Notes: generated from the letters alone by a model not told the origin. A stretch of DNA of 64,000 nt from Burkholderia sp. WP9 (GCF_900104795.1 NZ_FNTG01000001.1:2046001-2110000), one strand, 5' to 3'; positions 27,001 through 38,922 are shown, numbered from the stretch's first letter. A program made the numbers and translations.

Positions 27001-29364
27001 CTACTCGCGGACCACATAGGTGTAAAACCGGATCCGTCCGTTTTCTCTTTCCTGGTACACGCCCTGCACCTCATAGTTAAAGCCCGGGAACCGGTTGAAC
27101 GATTCCTGAAATGCGAGGAAGTAATCGAGCATGGGCGCAGCACGTTCATCCCAGCGTTCGCCGGGCACCACGACGCCGATTCCGGGCGGGTAGATCAGCG
27201 CCAGCGTGGCGGAAATGCGGTTCCTCACACTATCGAGCGGTACGTAATCCACTTCATTGGCGACCAGGGCGTCGTAGGCCTCTTCCGCCGACATCGCAAG
27301 CTCCGGGAAACTGGACGCACGAAAGCACAGCTTCTGCAGATTCCTGACGTTCGCTTCGCGGTAGAAGTTGTGCATTTCGTCGCAGACCTGACGGAGCGTA
27401 TAGCCGGCATAGCGCTCGTGGTGCACGGCATACAGACTCGGCAGAACCTCTGCCAGCGACGCATCGCGGTCCCACAAGCTCTTGAATCTGACCAGTCTCG
27501 CAAGCAGCGTATTCAGCTTGCTTTCGTCCTCGGCCGGCGTCATCAGGAAGAGGATGCTGTTGAGATCGCACTTCTCCGGGACCACGCCCTCTTCTCTTAG
27601 ATAGTTTGCAACTACCGTTGCGGGCACACCAAAGTCGAGATACTCGCCGGTCTTCCTATTGATGCCTGGGGTGAGCAGGGTCAGCTTGTTGGGATCGACC
27701 ATCGTGTAGCCTTCGGCATACCCTTCGTAGCCGTGCCAGCTCGCGTCCGGGTTGAACGTCCAGCACTGCTGCTCGCGCTTGATGACATCGGTCGGTACGT
27801 CCTCCCACGCGACGTCCGTCAGATCCGCCGTAAACCGGGAGTCCTTGACGTTCACCACATCGGGCACGAACGGGTCGAAGAACCATTGCTCCAGTGGCGT
27901 ATCGCCCGTCGACGCATAGTGACGCGAGAACTCCCGGAATTTCTTGCGAGTCTCGATACCGAGTTCGATGCACCCGTCCCACAGCACTTCACCCGCCTTA
28001 CCTTCGTGAATCTTCGCGTTGACGTCGATCGATGCAAATAGCGGATAAAACGGAGAGGTGGAAGCGTGAATCAGGAACGATTCATTGAAGCGCTTATGCT
28101 CGATAAAACGCTTCTGACCACGAATGTGCTCGTCACGTTTATGGATCTGGGAGGCTTGCGAAAAACCCGCGCCTTGTTTGTGGACCGATTGCGTGGAGAA
28201 AAGCCCCGGCATGTCCGGCGTCAGACCTTTCAGGCGCATCGGGCTATGATCTTCGAAGAGCGGGTGAAACGCGTTATAGCCGATCCACGCCTCGTCCCAC
28301 AGCACATACTCGCAAAGGTGTCCGATCTTCTCCATGACTTTGCGCACGTTGTAGATCGTGCCGTCATAAGTGGCGAGTTGAATACAGGCAAGGCGGAACG
28401 GGCGCTCCAACTTGCTGCGCTCCGGGTCTTTCACGAGGGGATTCGCACGAATCTGCTCGCGCAGCCAGCTTTCCCCCCAAGCGTCCCAGTCCACCGCACC
28501 GATCATCCCGAATGAATTGCGAGCCGTGGGCAAGAAGATCGGGATGGCACCTGCCTGAACCAGGGCGCCCTGGTGTAGCGATTTGTGGTTGTTGCGATCG
28601 AACAGCACCAGGTCGCCGCGTTTGAGCACGGCACCTGTCACGACCTTGTTCGACGTGCTCGTCCCGTTAAGAACAAAATACGTTTGATCGGCGCCAAATA
28701 TTGCAGCGGCGTGGCGTTCCGCTTCAGCCGCCGCACCTTCATGAATCAACAGATCGCCCAGGTCCACGTCGGCGTTGCACAAGTCGTTGCGAAAAATGCT
28801 CTCGCCGAAATGCTTGAAGAACAGCTGTCCTGCGGGCGACTTTCGATAGAACTGTCCGCCTTGATGCCCCGGGCAATCGAATGCGATATTGGCTTCGGCG
28901 TCGTAGGCCACCAGCCCACCGAAAAAAGGCGGAAGAAGGCTCATCCCGTACTTGACCAGGCTTGCTATCACCTGTTTCGCGTAAAAGCCCGGCGACTGTT
29001 GCCCGAGATAGATATAGCCCGTCACTTCGCCAAGCGCTCCCGTCACTGCAAGGTTGGATATGCGGTGCGAGTCCGCAAGCGCCCAAAGAGGCGTTAGAAA
29101 ACCCTGCGCACGAATCAATAGCGCCATCTTGCGGGCGTGCTCGAGGTTCTCGCCGTCCACCAGTGCGATGTACGCCCCGACCCCCGCATCTTCATGAATG
29201 TCGCGAATGAAGTTGTTCCTGACTTCAATCCGAAACCCCTCCGCCGCGATCAGATCGAGCAAGGCCTTGGTCTGTTCGTTGGTGTGATCGACGATCGCGA
29301 CCACTTTTAACAGCCGATTGAATGGGACCGGAATGACAGGCGCCTTAACGGAGCGAGGAATCAT
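27001..29364 (-). CDS. PLP-dependent arginine/lysine/ornithine decarboxylase
   Basis: A 787-residue group III (bacterial fold) decarboxylase with the N-terminal receiver-like wing, the PLP domain and the C-terminal domain. The PLP-binding lysine is K396 in TQSVHKQGAG; NGTSTSNK (233-240) and LWDEAWIGY (355-363) are also conserved. It converts a basic amino acid to its polyamine, consuming a proton. Whether it prefers arginine, ornithine or lysine cannot be decided by eye. The start at 29364 has GGAG 7 bases upstream. It forms an operon with the antiporter, the typical acid-resistance pair, and a GGAC-N4-GTCC dyad lies at 29535. Confidence 0.93.
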   Translation of the reverse strand: MIPRSVKAPVIPVPFNRLLKVVAIVDHTNEQTKALLDLIAAEGFRIEVRNNFIRDIHEDAGVGAYIALVDGENLEHARKMALLIRAQGFLTPLWALADSHRISNLAVTGALGEVTGYIYLGQQSPGFYAKQVIASLVKYGMSLLPPFFGGLVAYDAEANIAFDCPGHQGGQFYRKSPAGQLFFKHFGESIFRNDLCNADVDLGDLLIHEGAAAEAERHAAAIFGADQTYFVLNGTSTSNKVVTGAVLKRGDLVLFDRNNHKSLHQGALVQAGAIPIFLPTARNSFGMIGAVDWDAWGESWLREQIRANPLVKDPERSKLERPFRLACIQLATYDGTIYNVRKVMEKIGHLCEYVLWDEAWIGYNAFHPLFEDHSPMRLKGLTPDMPGLFSTQSVHKQGAGFSQASQIHKRDEHIRGQKRFIEHKRFNESFLIHASTSPFYPLFASIDVNAKIHEGKAGEVLWDGCIELGIETRKKFREFSRHYASTGDTPLEQWFFDPFVPDVVNVKDSRFTADLTDVAWEDVPTDVIKREQQCWTFNPDASWHGYEGYAEGYTMVDPNKLTLLTPGINRKTGEYLDFGVPATVVANYLREEGVVPEKCDLNSILFLMTPAEDESKLNTLLARLVRFKSLWDRDASLAEVLPSLYAVHHERYAGYTLRQVCDEMHNFYREANVRNLQKLCFRASSFPELAMSAEEAYDALVANEVDYVPLDSVRNRISATLALIYPPGIGVVVPGERWDERAAPMLDYFLAFQESFNRFPGFNYEVQGVYQERENGRIRFYTYVVRE

Positions 29365-29534
29365 CGCCAGTCTCCATAATTATGTGGGCCACGCCAGTGA
29401 CGCCGCTCACCGCAGCAGGATCGAAGCACACGTATCGCATGCTCGTATCCGGCTCCGGAACCTCGAAGCAAACTCACACCGAGGAAGATCTGAGCGTGCC
29501 CTTATGGAAGCACAGGCAGCAGGAACCCGTAATC

Positions 29535-29546
29535 GGACCTTGGTCT
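29535..29546 (-). promoter_or_regulatory. DosR-like box 1, upstream of the decarboxylase operon
   Basis: GGACCTTGGTCT on the plus strand, i.e. AGACCAAGGTCC in the direction of the decarboxylase. It lies about 170 bases before that start codon. The core is GGAC-N4-GTCY. Confidence 0.72.
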
Positions 29547-29742
29547 TACGGGTATGCCGACACTATCGGATAACTATGCATCGAGTGGAATCGCCATTGC
29601 ATGACGAGGTCAAACATCATTCCTGCTGTTCGAAGCGGTCATGGATTTCATTCCGCACAACCGCAATTTCCCGTGTCCAATTCGAAAAGACATGGCGTCT
29701 GGATATTGCGCCGCTCAAGTCGTCAGAAGGCGCGCGCATATA

Positions 29743-29754
29743 GGACCTTAGGCC
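29743..29754. promoter_or_regulatory. DosR-like box 2, upstream of the DUF3300 gene
   Basis: GGACCTTAGGCC, flanked by ATA and GAT. One right-arm base differs from the dyad. It is about 110 bases before the DUF3300 start, but its orientation matches the copies that point to minus-strand genes, so it might also serve the decarboxylase. Confidence 0.6.
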
Positions 29755-29863
29755 GATAGTAATCCGCCGCTTGCGATGGTGTACTGACAAAGCGGGCATC
29801 TCTCGGGACTCTCGCCTGAAAACCAGAATCTGTGCCACCCGTCATATTGGAAAAGGAGCGGCC

Positions 29864-31354
29864 ATGACCCAGTGGAGTGCGCGACTCTTTTATGGGATGT
29901 GCATGGGGTTCCTCGTTGTGCTGACACTTGGTTCCAGCAGTGCGCCTGCCCAGACTCCCAATCCCTCGAGCGATGCCGCCGGACAAGCCCAAGCGCAGCA
30001 GCCGACATTCAAGCCGGAGGAGATCGAGGCGCTAGTCGCACCGATCGCACTCTATCCGGACTCCGTCCTGTCACAGGTATTGATGGCCTCGACCTATCCG
30101 CTGGAGATCGTGCATGCCGCGCGTTGGGTCAAGGCCAATCCGAAGCTCAAGGGTGATGAGGCCGTGAAGGCCGTGCAGGATCAGCCGTGGGACGTCAGTG
30201 TGAAATCGCTCGTTGCGTTTCCGCAAGTGCTCGAACCGATGAACGACAAGCTCGACTGGACACAGAAGCTCGGCGATGCGTTTCTTGCGCAGGAAAAGGA
30301 CGTTCTCGATGCCGTGCAGCGGCTACGTGCGCGAGCGCAGAAATCGGGCAACCTCAAGTCCAATGAGCAACAGAAAGTGATGACGGAACCGGCCCCGGCT
30401 GGCGGGCAAACCACGCAGACCATCGTGCGTATCGAACCGGCAAATCCTGAGGTGATCTACGTGCCGGCCTACAACCCGACAGTCGTGTACGGCACCTGGG
30501 CGGCTCCGGCTTATCCTCCGTATTACTGGCCACCTGCTCCGGCTTACTATCCCGGCGCCGCGCTTGCCACCGGCTTCGCCTGGGGCGTGGGCCTCGCGGC
30601 CGCCGGCGCAATCTTCGGCAACTGCAACTGGGGCGGCGGAGACGTCAATATCAATGTCAACAAGGCCGCCAATATCGATCGCAACTTCGACCGCAGCAAG
30701 GCTCAGAGCGGCAAGTGGCAGCATGATGCGGGCCATCGCCAGGGCGTCGCCTATCGCGACAACGCGTCCCGTGAGAAGTACTCGAAGAACGTCTCGGGCG
30801 CCGACGCACGCGGCGACTTTCGTGGCCGTACCGGTGGCGCGACTGACCGCGCCGCGGGCTCCGACAGAGCTGGCGCCGGCAACCGTGCAGGCGGCGCGAA
30901 CAACGCCGGCGGCGGTAACCGCGGCGGTGGGACAAATAACGCCGGCGCGGGTAATCGCGGCAGCGGAGCGAACAATGCCGGTGCGGGCAACCGTGGCGGA
31001 GGAGCGAATAATGCGGGTGCGGTTAACCGCGGCGGTGGGGCAAATAATGGCGGCGTGGGTGAGCGTGGCGGTGGGGCAAATAATGCCGGCGTCAGCAACC
31101 GCGCCGGCGGGGCGAATGTTGGCGGCTCGACCAATCGTGCGGACGTTTCCGACCGGGCCAGTGCGGGAGGCGGTCGGGCCGCCACCGGCGGCGGAGGCGG
31201 CGGTCGAGACAACGCCTTCCAGGGTGTAGGCGGTGGCGGCGCCTCGCAGCAAGACTTCAACCGGGGGCGCGCAAGTGCGCAGTCTTCGAGCTTTAGTCGA
31301 CAGGGCGGCGGAGCGCGGGCTGGTGGTGGCGGTGGCGGACGTGGCAGGCGCTAA
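29864..31354 (+). CDS. DUF3300 domain-containing exported protein with Gly/Asn-rich repeat tail
   Basis: A 496-residue exported protein. The ATG at 29864 has AAGGAG upstream and starts a signal peptide ending near SSAPAQT. Residues about 45-260 are the DUF3300 domain (IEALVAPIALYPDSVLSQVLMA, VIYVPAYNPTVVYG). A short hydrophobic GWG-rich stretch follows, then a low-complexity tail with about eight 12-residue repeats of the NRGGGANNAGAG type. The function is not established. The next gene, DUF2950, starts 12 bases later; the two families often travel together. Confidence 0.9.
   Translation: MTQWSARLFYGMCMGFLVVLTLGSSSAPAQTPNPSSDAAGQAQAQQPTFKPEEIEALVAPIALYPDSVLSQVLMASTYPLEIVHAARWVKANPKLKGDEAVKAVQDQPWDVSVKSLVAFPQVLEPMNDKLDWTQKLGDAFLAQEKDVLDAVQRLRARAQKSGNLKSNEQQKVMTEPAPAGGQTTQTIVRIEPANPEVIYVPAYNPTVVYGTWAAPAYPPYYWPPAPAYYPGAALATGFAWGVGLAAAGAIFGNCNWGGGDVNINVNKAANIDRNFDRSKAQSGKWQHDAGHRQGVAYRDNASREKYSKNVSGADARGDFRGRTGGATDRAAGSDRAGAGNRAGGANNAGGGNRGGGTNNAGAGNRGSGANNAGAGNRGGGANNAGAVNRGGGANNGGVGERGGGANNAGVSNRAGGANVGGSTNRADVSDRASAGGGRAATGGGGGGRDNAFQGVGGGGASQQDFNRGRASAQSSSFSRQGGGARAGGGGGGRGRR
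30872..31140 (+). repeat. 36-bp tandem repeats encoding 12-residue Gly/Asn units
   Basis: About eight imperfect units within the DUF3300 gene encode variations on GAGNRGGGANNA. Synonymous differences between units (GCG/GGG, AAC/AAT) show they are not recent identical duplications. Copy number may vary between strains. Confidence 0.75.
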
Positions 31355-31366
31355 GGAGACAAAAGC

Positions 31367-32284
31367 ATGAAGTCACCACTACGATTCCTCGCGGCCCGGC
31401 TTGGCGCAATCGGCAGCGCAGTTATCGTTGCGCTGACACTTTGCCTCGCGGCACCTCAGGCGGCATACGCGCAGAAGGACTTCAAATCCGCTGAAGATGC
31501 GATGACTGCATTTGGCGATGCGATTGCCAACGACGACGAAGCCGCCTTGAAGTCGTTGCTTGGCAATGACTTTCGGGAGCTCATTCCTCCTGTGGGCGCC
31601 GAGTTGCGAACCCGCTTCCTGACAGCCTGGAAAACGTCACATGCGATTCAGGCATCGGGCAGCGAACGTGCAGACATCAAGGTAGGCAATGACGGCTGGA
31701 CCCTGCCCATTCCTCTCGTGAAATCGCCGCAGGGCTGGCATTTCGACACGCACGCCGGCGTGGAGGAAATGCGCTTGCGCCGCATTGGACGAAACGAGCT
31801 TGCCGTCATTCAGACCATGCTGGCGATCTACGATGCGCAACGCGAATACGCCAGCACGGACCATGACGGCAGTGGCGTGCTTGTTTACGCCAGGAAACTA
31901 TCGAGTTCGCCCGGCAAGCGCGACGGCCTGTACTGGCCTACTGGCCCCGACGAAAAACCGAGCCCTCTTGGCGAAGCCTTTATCACGGCCGGCACGCGCA
32001 ACCCATCGCAAGCGGGCTACTACGGCTATCACTACAAGCTGCTGACCTCGCAAGGCCCTCACGCCCCGGGCGGAGCGTATGACTATGTCGTGAACGGTAA
32101 GCTTTTCGGCGGTTTTGCCGTGATTGCCTGGCCGGTTCGTTACGGAGAAACCGGTATCAAGAGCTTCATGGTCAGTCACGACGGGCAAGTCTACGAACGA
32201 GACCTTGGACCTGATAGCGCGGCCAAGGCCGCCGCGACCAAGTCGTTCGATCCCGCTCCCGGATGGACCAAGGAGCAACCTTGA
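31367..32284 (+). CDS. DUF2950 domain-containing exported protein
   Basis: A 305-residue protein with a signal peptide ending at AAYAQ. The mature domain fits DUF2950: KSAEDAMTAFGDAIANDD near the start, DGLYWPTGPDEKPSPLGE in the middle and GYYGYHYKLLTSQGPHAPGG. The function is unknown. AAGGAGAC precedes the start. It follows the DUF3300 gene by 12 bases and its stop overlaps the next start (TTGA), so all three are one operon. Confidence 0.9.
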   Translation: MKSPLRFLAARLGAIGSAVIVALTLCLAAPQAAYAQKDFKSAEDAMTAFGDAIANDDEAALKSLLGNDFRELIPPVGAELRTRFLTAWKTSHAIQASGSERADIKVGNDGWTLPIPLVKSPQGWHFDTHAGVEEMRLRRIGRNELAVIQTMLAIYDAQREYASTDHDGSGVLVYARKLSSSPGKRDGLYWPTGPDEKPSPLGEAFITAGTRNPSQAGYYGYHYKLLTSQGPHAPGGAYDYVVNGKLFGGFAVIAWPVRYGETGIKSFMVSHDGQVYERDLGPDSAAKAAATKSFDPAPGWTKEQP

Positions 32285-32625
32285 TACGCATTCTGCTCGC
32301 CGCCGGGTGCTGCGCCCTCATCACCCTGGCGGCCTGCACGTATTACGCAGTACCGGTCGCCGGAACAGTGGTGACGACGCCTGCGAATTACGATCGATCA
32401 TTTGCCGCTGCCGCAGGGGCAATGCGCGACGAGGGACTGGCGCTCACCGTCGAGGATCCGGCCAACGGCATCGTCGTCGGGAGACTCGGCGGAAGCACCG
32501 TCACGACCCGCGTGCAACGGCAGTCCGACGGTAGTGTGCAGGTGCGCTTCGACTCTAGCGATACGCACGATCAGACGCTATTGCCACGCATCTCGCGCAG
32601 CTACGATCGTCGTATGGGACGCTGA
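32281..32625 (+). CDS. Small lipoprotein with TTG start
   Basis: A 114-residue lipoprotein. The TTG at 32281 overlaps the TGA of DUF2950 and has AAGGAG 6 bases upstream, making it the best start; it gives a signal peptide with lipobox LAAC and Cys19. An ATG at 32263 is in frame but would lie inside the ribosome-site context. The mature domain (about 90 residues) has repeated beta-strand patterns and no known motif. It is the third gene of the DUF3300 operon. Confidence 0.78.
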   Translation: MIRILLAAGCCALITLAACTYYAVPVAGTVVTTPANYDRSFAAAAGAMRDEGLALTVEDPANGIVVGRLGGSTVTTRVQRQSDGSVQVRFDSSDTHDQTLLPRISRSYDRRMGR

Positions 32626-32800
32626 CCCGGGGTCGATGCAACGAGATGCGAGAGAGAGCGCCCTACCCCGCGGCTATCGCAGCGTGGCGCGAGGCAGATC
32701 ATGCGTTGTGGCGCTAGGACTGCATCAGTTACGGAGAAGCGCGAAGACTTACCTTCGTTAGAAGCATTACCCGCCCGCGTGACGGGCGAGGAAGTCCGAC

Positions 32801-34294
32801 ATGGCCTGGAACCGTCGATACAGCCTGATCAGCCACGTCAGGTCGTCGCTATGGATCGTACCCATTCTCGCCGTGATGGCCGCGATCGCTCTTAACAGGG
32901 CCATCGACAGAATCGGCCGCTGGATGTCTGAACGCAGCGGCCTCGATCTGCAACACGGATTGCTCGCCGTGAGCATCGAGGAAGCTCACGCAATACTCGA
33001 TCGCATCTTTACGTTAAACCTCTCCTGCCTCGTATTCACATTCGGCTCCCTGCTCGTTGCCATTCAGGTTGCGGGTGGCCAATATACTCCGCGCATCATT
33101 GCGACTACGCTACTGCGCGATAACGTGATCCGGTGGATCGTTGGACTTTTCGTCTTTTCCTTGCTCTGGACCCACCGGACCATGGCAGAACTTGGGCAAC
33201 CCTGGGCGGTCCCTCAGTTGCAAGTATCCATTGCAACGGTCATTGGGCTCGGCTCACTCGTCGCATTCATCGTGCTGATCGACTATTCCGCAAGACTCCT
33301 GCGGCCCGTCAGTCTCGTGGGTCGTGTCGCCGAGCAGGGGTTTGCGGTCATCGAGGTCATCTACCCTCACCCCGCGTCGGAAGAATCGGCTCGCCGGCGC
33401 TTCACTACTGAACTGGCATGGACGTCACGCTCGCGCGCATCCGGGACCAACGGCCGGGCGGAGCCGGGCACGCCGGGGGCGCCCGATCGCATCGTGTATC
33501 ACACCGGCGGATCCGGAGTGGTGCTGGCGGTCAACCTGCGCGGACTTTCTCGCGAGGCGCAGCGAGCCGGCTGCATCATCGAATTCGCCGCGCAAGTCGG
33601 TGATTTTCTCGCCACGGACGAACCGCTCTTCTATTTGACCGGCAGCAGCGATACGATCAGCGACCGCCTGTTGCAAAACCTGGTCGCGCTCGGCTCCGAA
33701 CGCACGATGGAGCAGGATCCCATGTTCTCGTTCCGCATTGAAGTCGATATTGCCTTGAAGGCCCTATCGCCAGCCATCAACGATCCGACCACCGCGGTGC
33801 TCGCCATCGACCAGTTGCATCGGCTGCTTCGCCTGGTCGGGCAACGGTCCCTTGCCAACAGCACACTCAGCGACGACAGTGGACGGCCGCGCGTCATTTT
33901 TCGCACGCCTGACTGGGAAGACTTCGTTCATGTCACCTTTCGGGAAATACGGCATTACGGTGCGGGCAGTCTGCAGATCGAGCGGCGCCTGCGGGCCATG
34001 ATCGTCAACCTGACGAACACGCTGCCTGAGTTCCGCCACCCGGCGTTGCTCCGGGAGCTTGAATTGCTCGACGCCACCATCGTGCGCCATCATCACTTCG
34101 CGGCCGACATTGAACTCGCCCGCGTCGCCGACCCGCAGGGGCTCGGCGGGGCCCTGGATGTGAACGCGCAGAACGGCGGCGCGGGCGAAACGAAATCATC
34201 CACTGCCACGCGAGGAAAAAGAGCATCCTGGCAGGGACATTGGCGAACACATCCGAGTACTTTGCGTTCGTCGCGAAGGCACAGGAAATCCTGA
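32801..34294 (+). CDS. DUF2254 domain-containing membrane protein
   Basis: A 497-residue inner-membrane protein. Four hydrophobic spans lie within the first 165 residues (WIVPILAVMAAIAL, LSCLVFTFGSLLVAIQVAGGQYTPR, IVGLFVFSLLW and VIGLGSLVAFIVLIDY), followed by a large soluble domain. GGQYTPR and FRIEVDIALKALSPAINDPTTA are DUF2254 hallmarks. The function is unknown. It follows the lipoprotein gene by 176 bases on the same strand. Confidence 0.9.
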   Translation: MAWNRRYSLISHVRSSLWIVPILAVMAAIALNRAIDRIGRWMSERSGLDLQHGLLAVSIEEAHAILDRIFTLNLSCLVFTFGSLLVAIQVAGGQYTPRIIATTLLRDNVIRWIVGLFVFSLLWTHRTMAELGQPWAVPQLQVSIATVIGLGSLVAFIVLIDYSARLLRPVSLVGRVAEQGFAVIEVIYPHPASEESARRRFTTELAWTSRSRASGTNGRAEPGTPGAPDRIVYHTGGSGVVLAVNLRGLSREAQRAGCIIEFAAQVGDFLATDEPLFYLTGSSDTISDRLLQNLVALGSERTMEQDPMFSFRIEVDIALKALSPAINDPTTAVLAIDQLHRLLRLVGQRSLANSTLSDDSGRPRVIFRTPDWEDFVHVTFREIRHYGAGSLQIERRLRAMIVNLTNTLPEFRHPALLRELELLDATIVRHHHFAADIELARVADPQGLGGALDVNAQNGGAGETKSSTATRGKRASWQGHWRTHPSTLRSSRRHRKS

Positions 34295-34363
34295 CCGTCA
34301 TGGCGATGATTGCCGCATATTGCGGCTCCAATCGAAACGGTTGCCAGTTCGAGCATCCCTTCC

Positions 34364-36154
<1,791 letters not shown>

Positions 36155-36422
36155 TGGATCGTGGACGCCTGGTGGACAGCACACCGTTCCACCACGGCGA
36201 CCAGGCCTCGGGCGGCGGCTTCTGCTATTCGCCTTGAATCCATCACACGCTCCTGAACTCCAATGCGGAGCAACTACCGCTCTCGCGCATTTCCGCTTGC
36301 CTCTCGATTTTCCACGAGGGCTCGGGAAGCGAGAAACCGCCGCACCCTACGCGCGTGAACGCTTCATCATGAGGTCAGAACCCGACAGCTGTGCTCGGTG
36401 ACCGACGTCTGAAAGATACGCC

Positions 36423-36677
36423 TCACTCCGACCGGTCTTTCATGACCTGCACATTGATTTTCCGATTGTTCCAGAACATGTCGTGAACTCTGGGCTGCAG
36501 GCGACGCAACACCTCCGGACTCGTACCTTCGAAGCTGACCACCACCGCCGGCCGCGAGCCTTCCCCTGGAACGTGGGCGATACTGTCGAAAGGCGGAAAA
36601 CCGTACTTCACAAGAAACGCCTTGATGTCATCTTCGCTGACATGCTCGTCGATATTGCCAATAAATAAATCAGCCAT
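36423..36677 (-). CDS. Small RNA-recognition-motif (RRM) protein
   Basis: An 84-residue single RRM. RNP2 is LFIGNI at residues 4-9 and an RNP1-like strand PAVVVSFEG occurs near 43-51; the beta-alpha-beta order fits. RNP1 lacks the usual aromatic pair (only F49 remains), so RNA binding may be weak. Similar RRM proteins in bacteria are often cold or stress induced. It is between the first and second SulP genes on the same strand. Confidence 0.85.
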   Translation of the reverse strand: MADLFIGNIDEHVSEDDIKAFLVKYGFPPFDSIAHVPGEGSRPAVVVSFEGTSPEVLRRLQPRVHDMFWNNRKINVQVMKDRSE

Positions 36678-36842
36678 AACGCTCTCCTATTCACTGTCCA
36701 TGATGCTTGAGCCGCCGTCAACGTGAAGGGTCTGCCCCGAAAGACGACATGCAAGCGGTATCGCGTTTCACATGTGCAGCCCACGTTCATCGTGCCCACG
36801 AGTTCCTCAACGGGCGCACACTGCGTTTCATTGCGCAGCAGG

Positions 36843-38594
36843 TCATAGCGCTCCTGCCACTTGCGGCGGCGCACTTCGCCCTGTCTTCCATTCGTCGATC
36901 GTGTCGGCAACCGAGATGCCACGTTGGAGGTAGCCCACCAGGTTCTCAACACCCGCCGCGCGCAGAATATCCCGCACCTCCGCATGAGCGGAGACCAGCC
37001 GCAACGTTATTCCGCCCGTCTTCAGCGCTTCATGCAGCTTGGCCAACATGCGCGCACCCGCGAGGTCAACAGCGGGAGAAGTCGACAGATCGCAGATAAC
37101 CAGTTTGAGCGATCCGTCGCCAGTCCGGATCTTGTCCCATACGGCAGCGCGCACATGCTCGACATTGAAGTAGAGCAGCGACGCCTCGACGCGGAATACC
37201 AGTACGCCTGGCGCCGCTTCGTTGTCCGGGTGGCGTTCGGCGTCGGAGTAGATCCGGGTGCCGGGAATCTTGCCCAGAAATGCCACGTGTGGATGTGCGG
37301 CGCGTCTTATAAGCAATAACATTGAAACCAGCACTGCCACGATCACGCCTTTCAGGATGCCTAGCAGAAGCACGGCGGCGAACGCTACCATCGAGACGAA
37401 AAATTCAAACCGGCTTACCCGCCAAACGTGACGCATCTCGTCGATATCGACCAGCCCTTTCACCGCAACCAGTACGATCGCGGCCAGAACCACACTTGGC
37501 AGGTTTTTCAGCATTCCGGTCAGAAACAACAGACACAGCCCGATAGTCACGGAAGCGAAGACCAACGCGAGCGGTGTCTTGGCGCCGGCCTTGTCGTTGA
37601 CCGATGACTGCGACAAACCACCCGCGACCGGATAGGCCTGAAACAGTCCCGCTGCCAGATTGGCCGCGCCGAGTCCGAGTAGCTCCTGGTGTGGATTGAT
37701 CTCGTAACCGTTCGCCTGGGCCAGCGCCCGCGCGGCAGAAACACTTTCGACGTACGACAGCAGCATGCACGCGAACGCTAACGAAATCGCACCGTCCACA
37801 TCGCGGACGCGCAGGCCAGGCCAGCGAAACTCGGGTAGACCTTGCGGCAACGCGCCGACAGTCTTGAAGCCAAGGCCGATCAGCGGTGTCACAGATAACA
37901 CAATGATCGAGATCACCACCACGAACAATGCGACGGGCCGACCGGGCAGGAACTTCTCCCCCAGTAGCAGCACGACGATCGCCGCAACACCAAATCCGAG
38001 CACGGCGAGATTGGTACTGGGAAGTTGACCGGCGAGCGTGACGACGCGATCGAAAAATTGCTCGCCACCGCCCTTCACCCCAAACAACTTTGGTAGCTGA
38101 GTCAAAGCAATAGTCAAGGCGGCGCCCGCCTTGAACCCGAGCAGGATCGTCTCGCTAATGAAATTGACCAGCGAACTCAGCCGCAGAATCCACCCCACGA
38201 AGCACATTGCGGCGACCAGCAGCGCAGTCAGGGCGGCAATGGCGGCGAATCGTGCCGGATCCCCTCCAGCCATCTCCGAGACTGTCACACCGACCAGCAT
38301 CGAAATCGCCGAAGTCGGGCCAATCGCGAGCTGGCGGGAAGACCCGAACAACGCATAGGCGAGTCCCCCAACCAGATAACAATAGATGCCGTACTCTGGT
38401 GGCAATCCAGCGAGCGTGGCATAGGCGAGCGACACGGGAATCGCGTAGGCCGCCAGGGTGGCACCTGCAATGGCATCGTGCGTGAGCCACTTCGGCTGAT
38501 AAGACGATAGCCACGTTAGGGGAGGAAACATGGCCCGCCATCCCGAAGGCACAGCTCGCGTTACATCGCTAACAGGACGAGGATCCTCGGTCAT
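36843..38594 (-). CDS. SulP family inorganic anion transporter with STAS domain (copy 2)
   Basis: A 583-residue carrier starting at MTEDPRPVSD (38594), behind GGAGACGACC; the frame stays open to 38723, but that would run through the regulatory box at 38725. Marks are GATLAAYAIPVSLAYATLAGLPPEYGIYC, the ASNG-like LAQANGYEINPHQELLGLGAANLAAGLFQAYP and a C-terminal STAS domain with VICDLSTSPAVDLAGARML. It is divergent from the SYLF lipoprotein and has a perfect-arm DosR-like box 131 bases upstream. Confidence 0.92.
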   Translation of the reverse strand: MTEDPRPVSDVTRAVPSGWRAMFPPLTWLSSYQPKWLTHDAIAGATLAAYAIPVSLAYATLAGLPPEYGIYCYLVGGLAYALFGSSRQLAIGPTSAISMLVGVTVSEMAGGDPARFAAIAALTALLVAAMCFVGWILRLSSLVNFISETILLGFKAGAALTIALTQLPKLFGVKGGGEQFFDRVVTLAGQLPSTNLAVLGFGVAAIVVLLLGEKFLPGRPVALFVVVISIIVLSVTPLIGLGFKTVGALPQGLPEFRWPGLRVRDVDGAISLAFACMLLSYVESVSAARALAQANGYEINPHQELLGLGAANLAAGLFQAYPVAGGLSQSSVNDKAGAKTPLALVFASVTIGLCLLFLTGMLKNLPSVVLAAIVLVAVKGLVDIDEMRHVWRVSRFEFFVSMVAFAAVLLLGILKGVIVAVLVSMLLLIRRAAHPHVAFLGKIPGTRIYSDAERHPDNEAAPGVLVFRVEASLLYFNVEHVRAAVWDKIRTGDGSLKLVICDLSTSPAVDLAGARMLAKLHEALKTGGITLRLVSAHAEVRDILRAAGVENLVGYLQRGISVADTIDEWKTGRSAPPQVAGAL

Positions 38595-38724
38595 ACGGTC
38601 GTCTCCTCTCCTCAAGGCTGTTCCAGTGTTCTGTCGGCGTAAAGACGACACCTTCGGTCTGCACCGACGTGCACGTCCCCGCACTATTCTGTGAGCGTAA
38701 TGCCCAATCATGAAGAGGGGCATC

Positions 38725-38736
38725 GGACCTTGGTCC
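38725..38736 (-). promoter_or_regulatory. DosR-like box 3, SulP copy 2
   Basis: GGACCTTGGTCC, the copy with perfect 5-bp arms (GGACC-TT-GGTCC). It lies about 131 bases before the SulP start at 38594. Confidence 0.78.
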
Positions 38737-38922
38737 TAGATTCGATTCATCCAGATCCCGCAGGTCAACGGTTCACAGAATCAGCACGACTGAAAAACAC
38801 CGACCACTTCATGAATACGGTTGGCTTTTGCATAAAGAATATCTCCAGCGAGGAAGCCGGGAATTCCAGGCTCAAGCGCGCCGGAAACTTTGAATCTCTG
38901 CACCGGCGTCTGTTCAGCAATA

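Larger units (their letters stand above)
29365..29863. other. Divergent intergenic region with two DosR-like boxes
   Basis: 499 bases between the decarboxylase (minus) and the DUF3300 gene (plus). It holds the dyads at 29535-29546 and 29743-29754. No gene inside is convincing. Confidence 0.6.
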
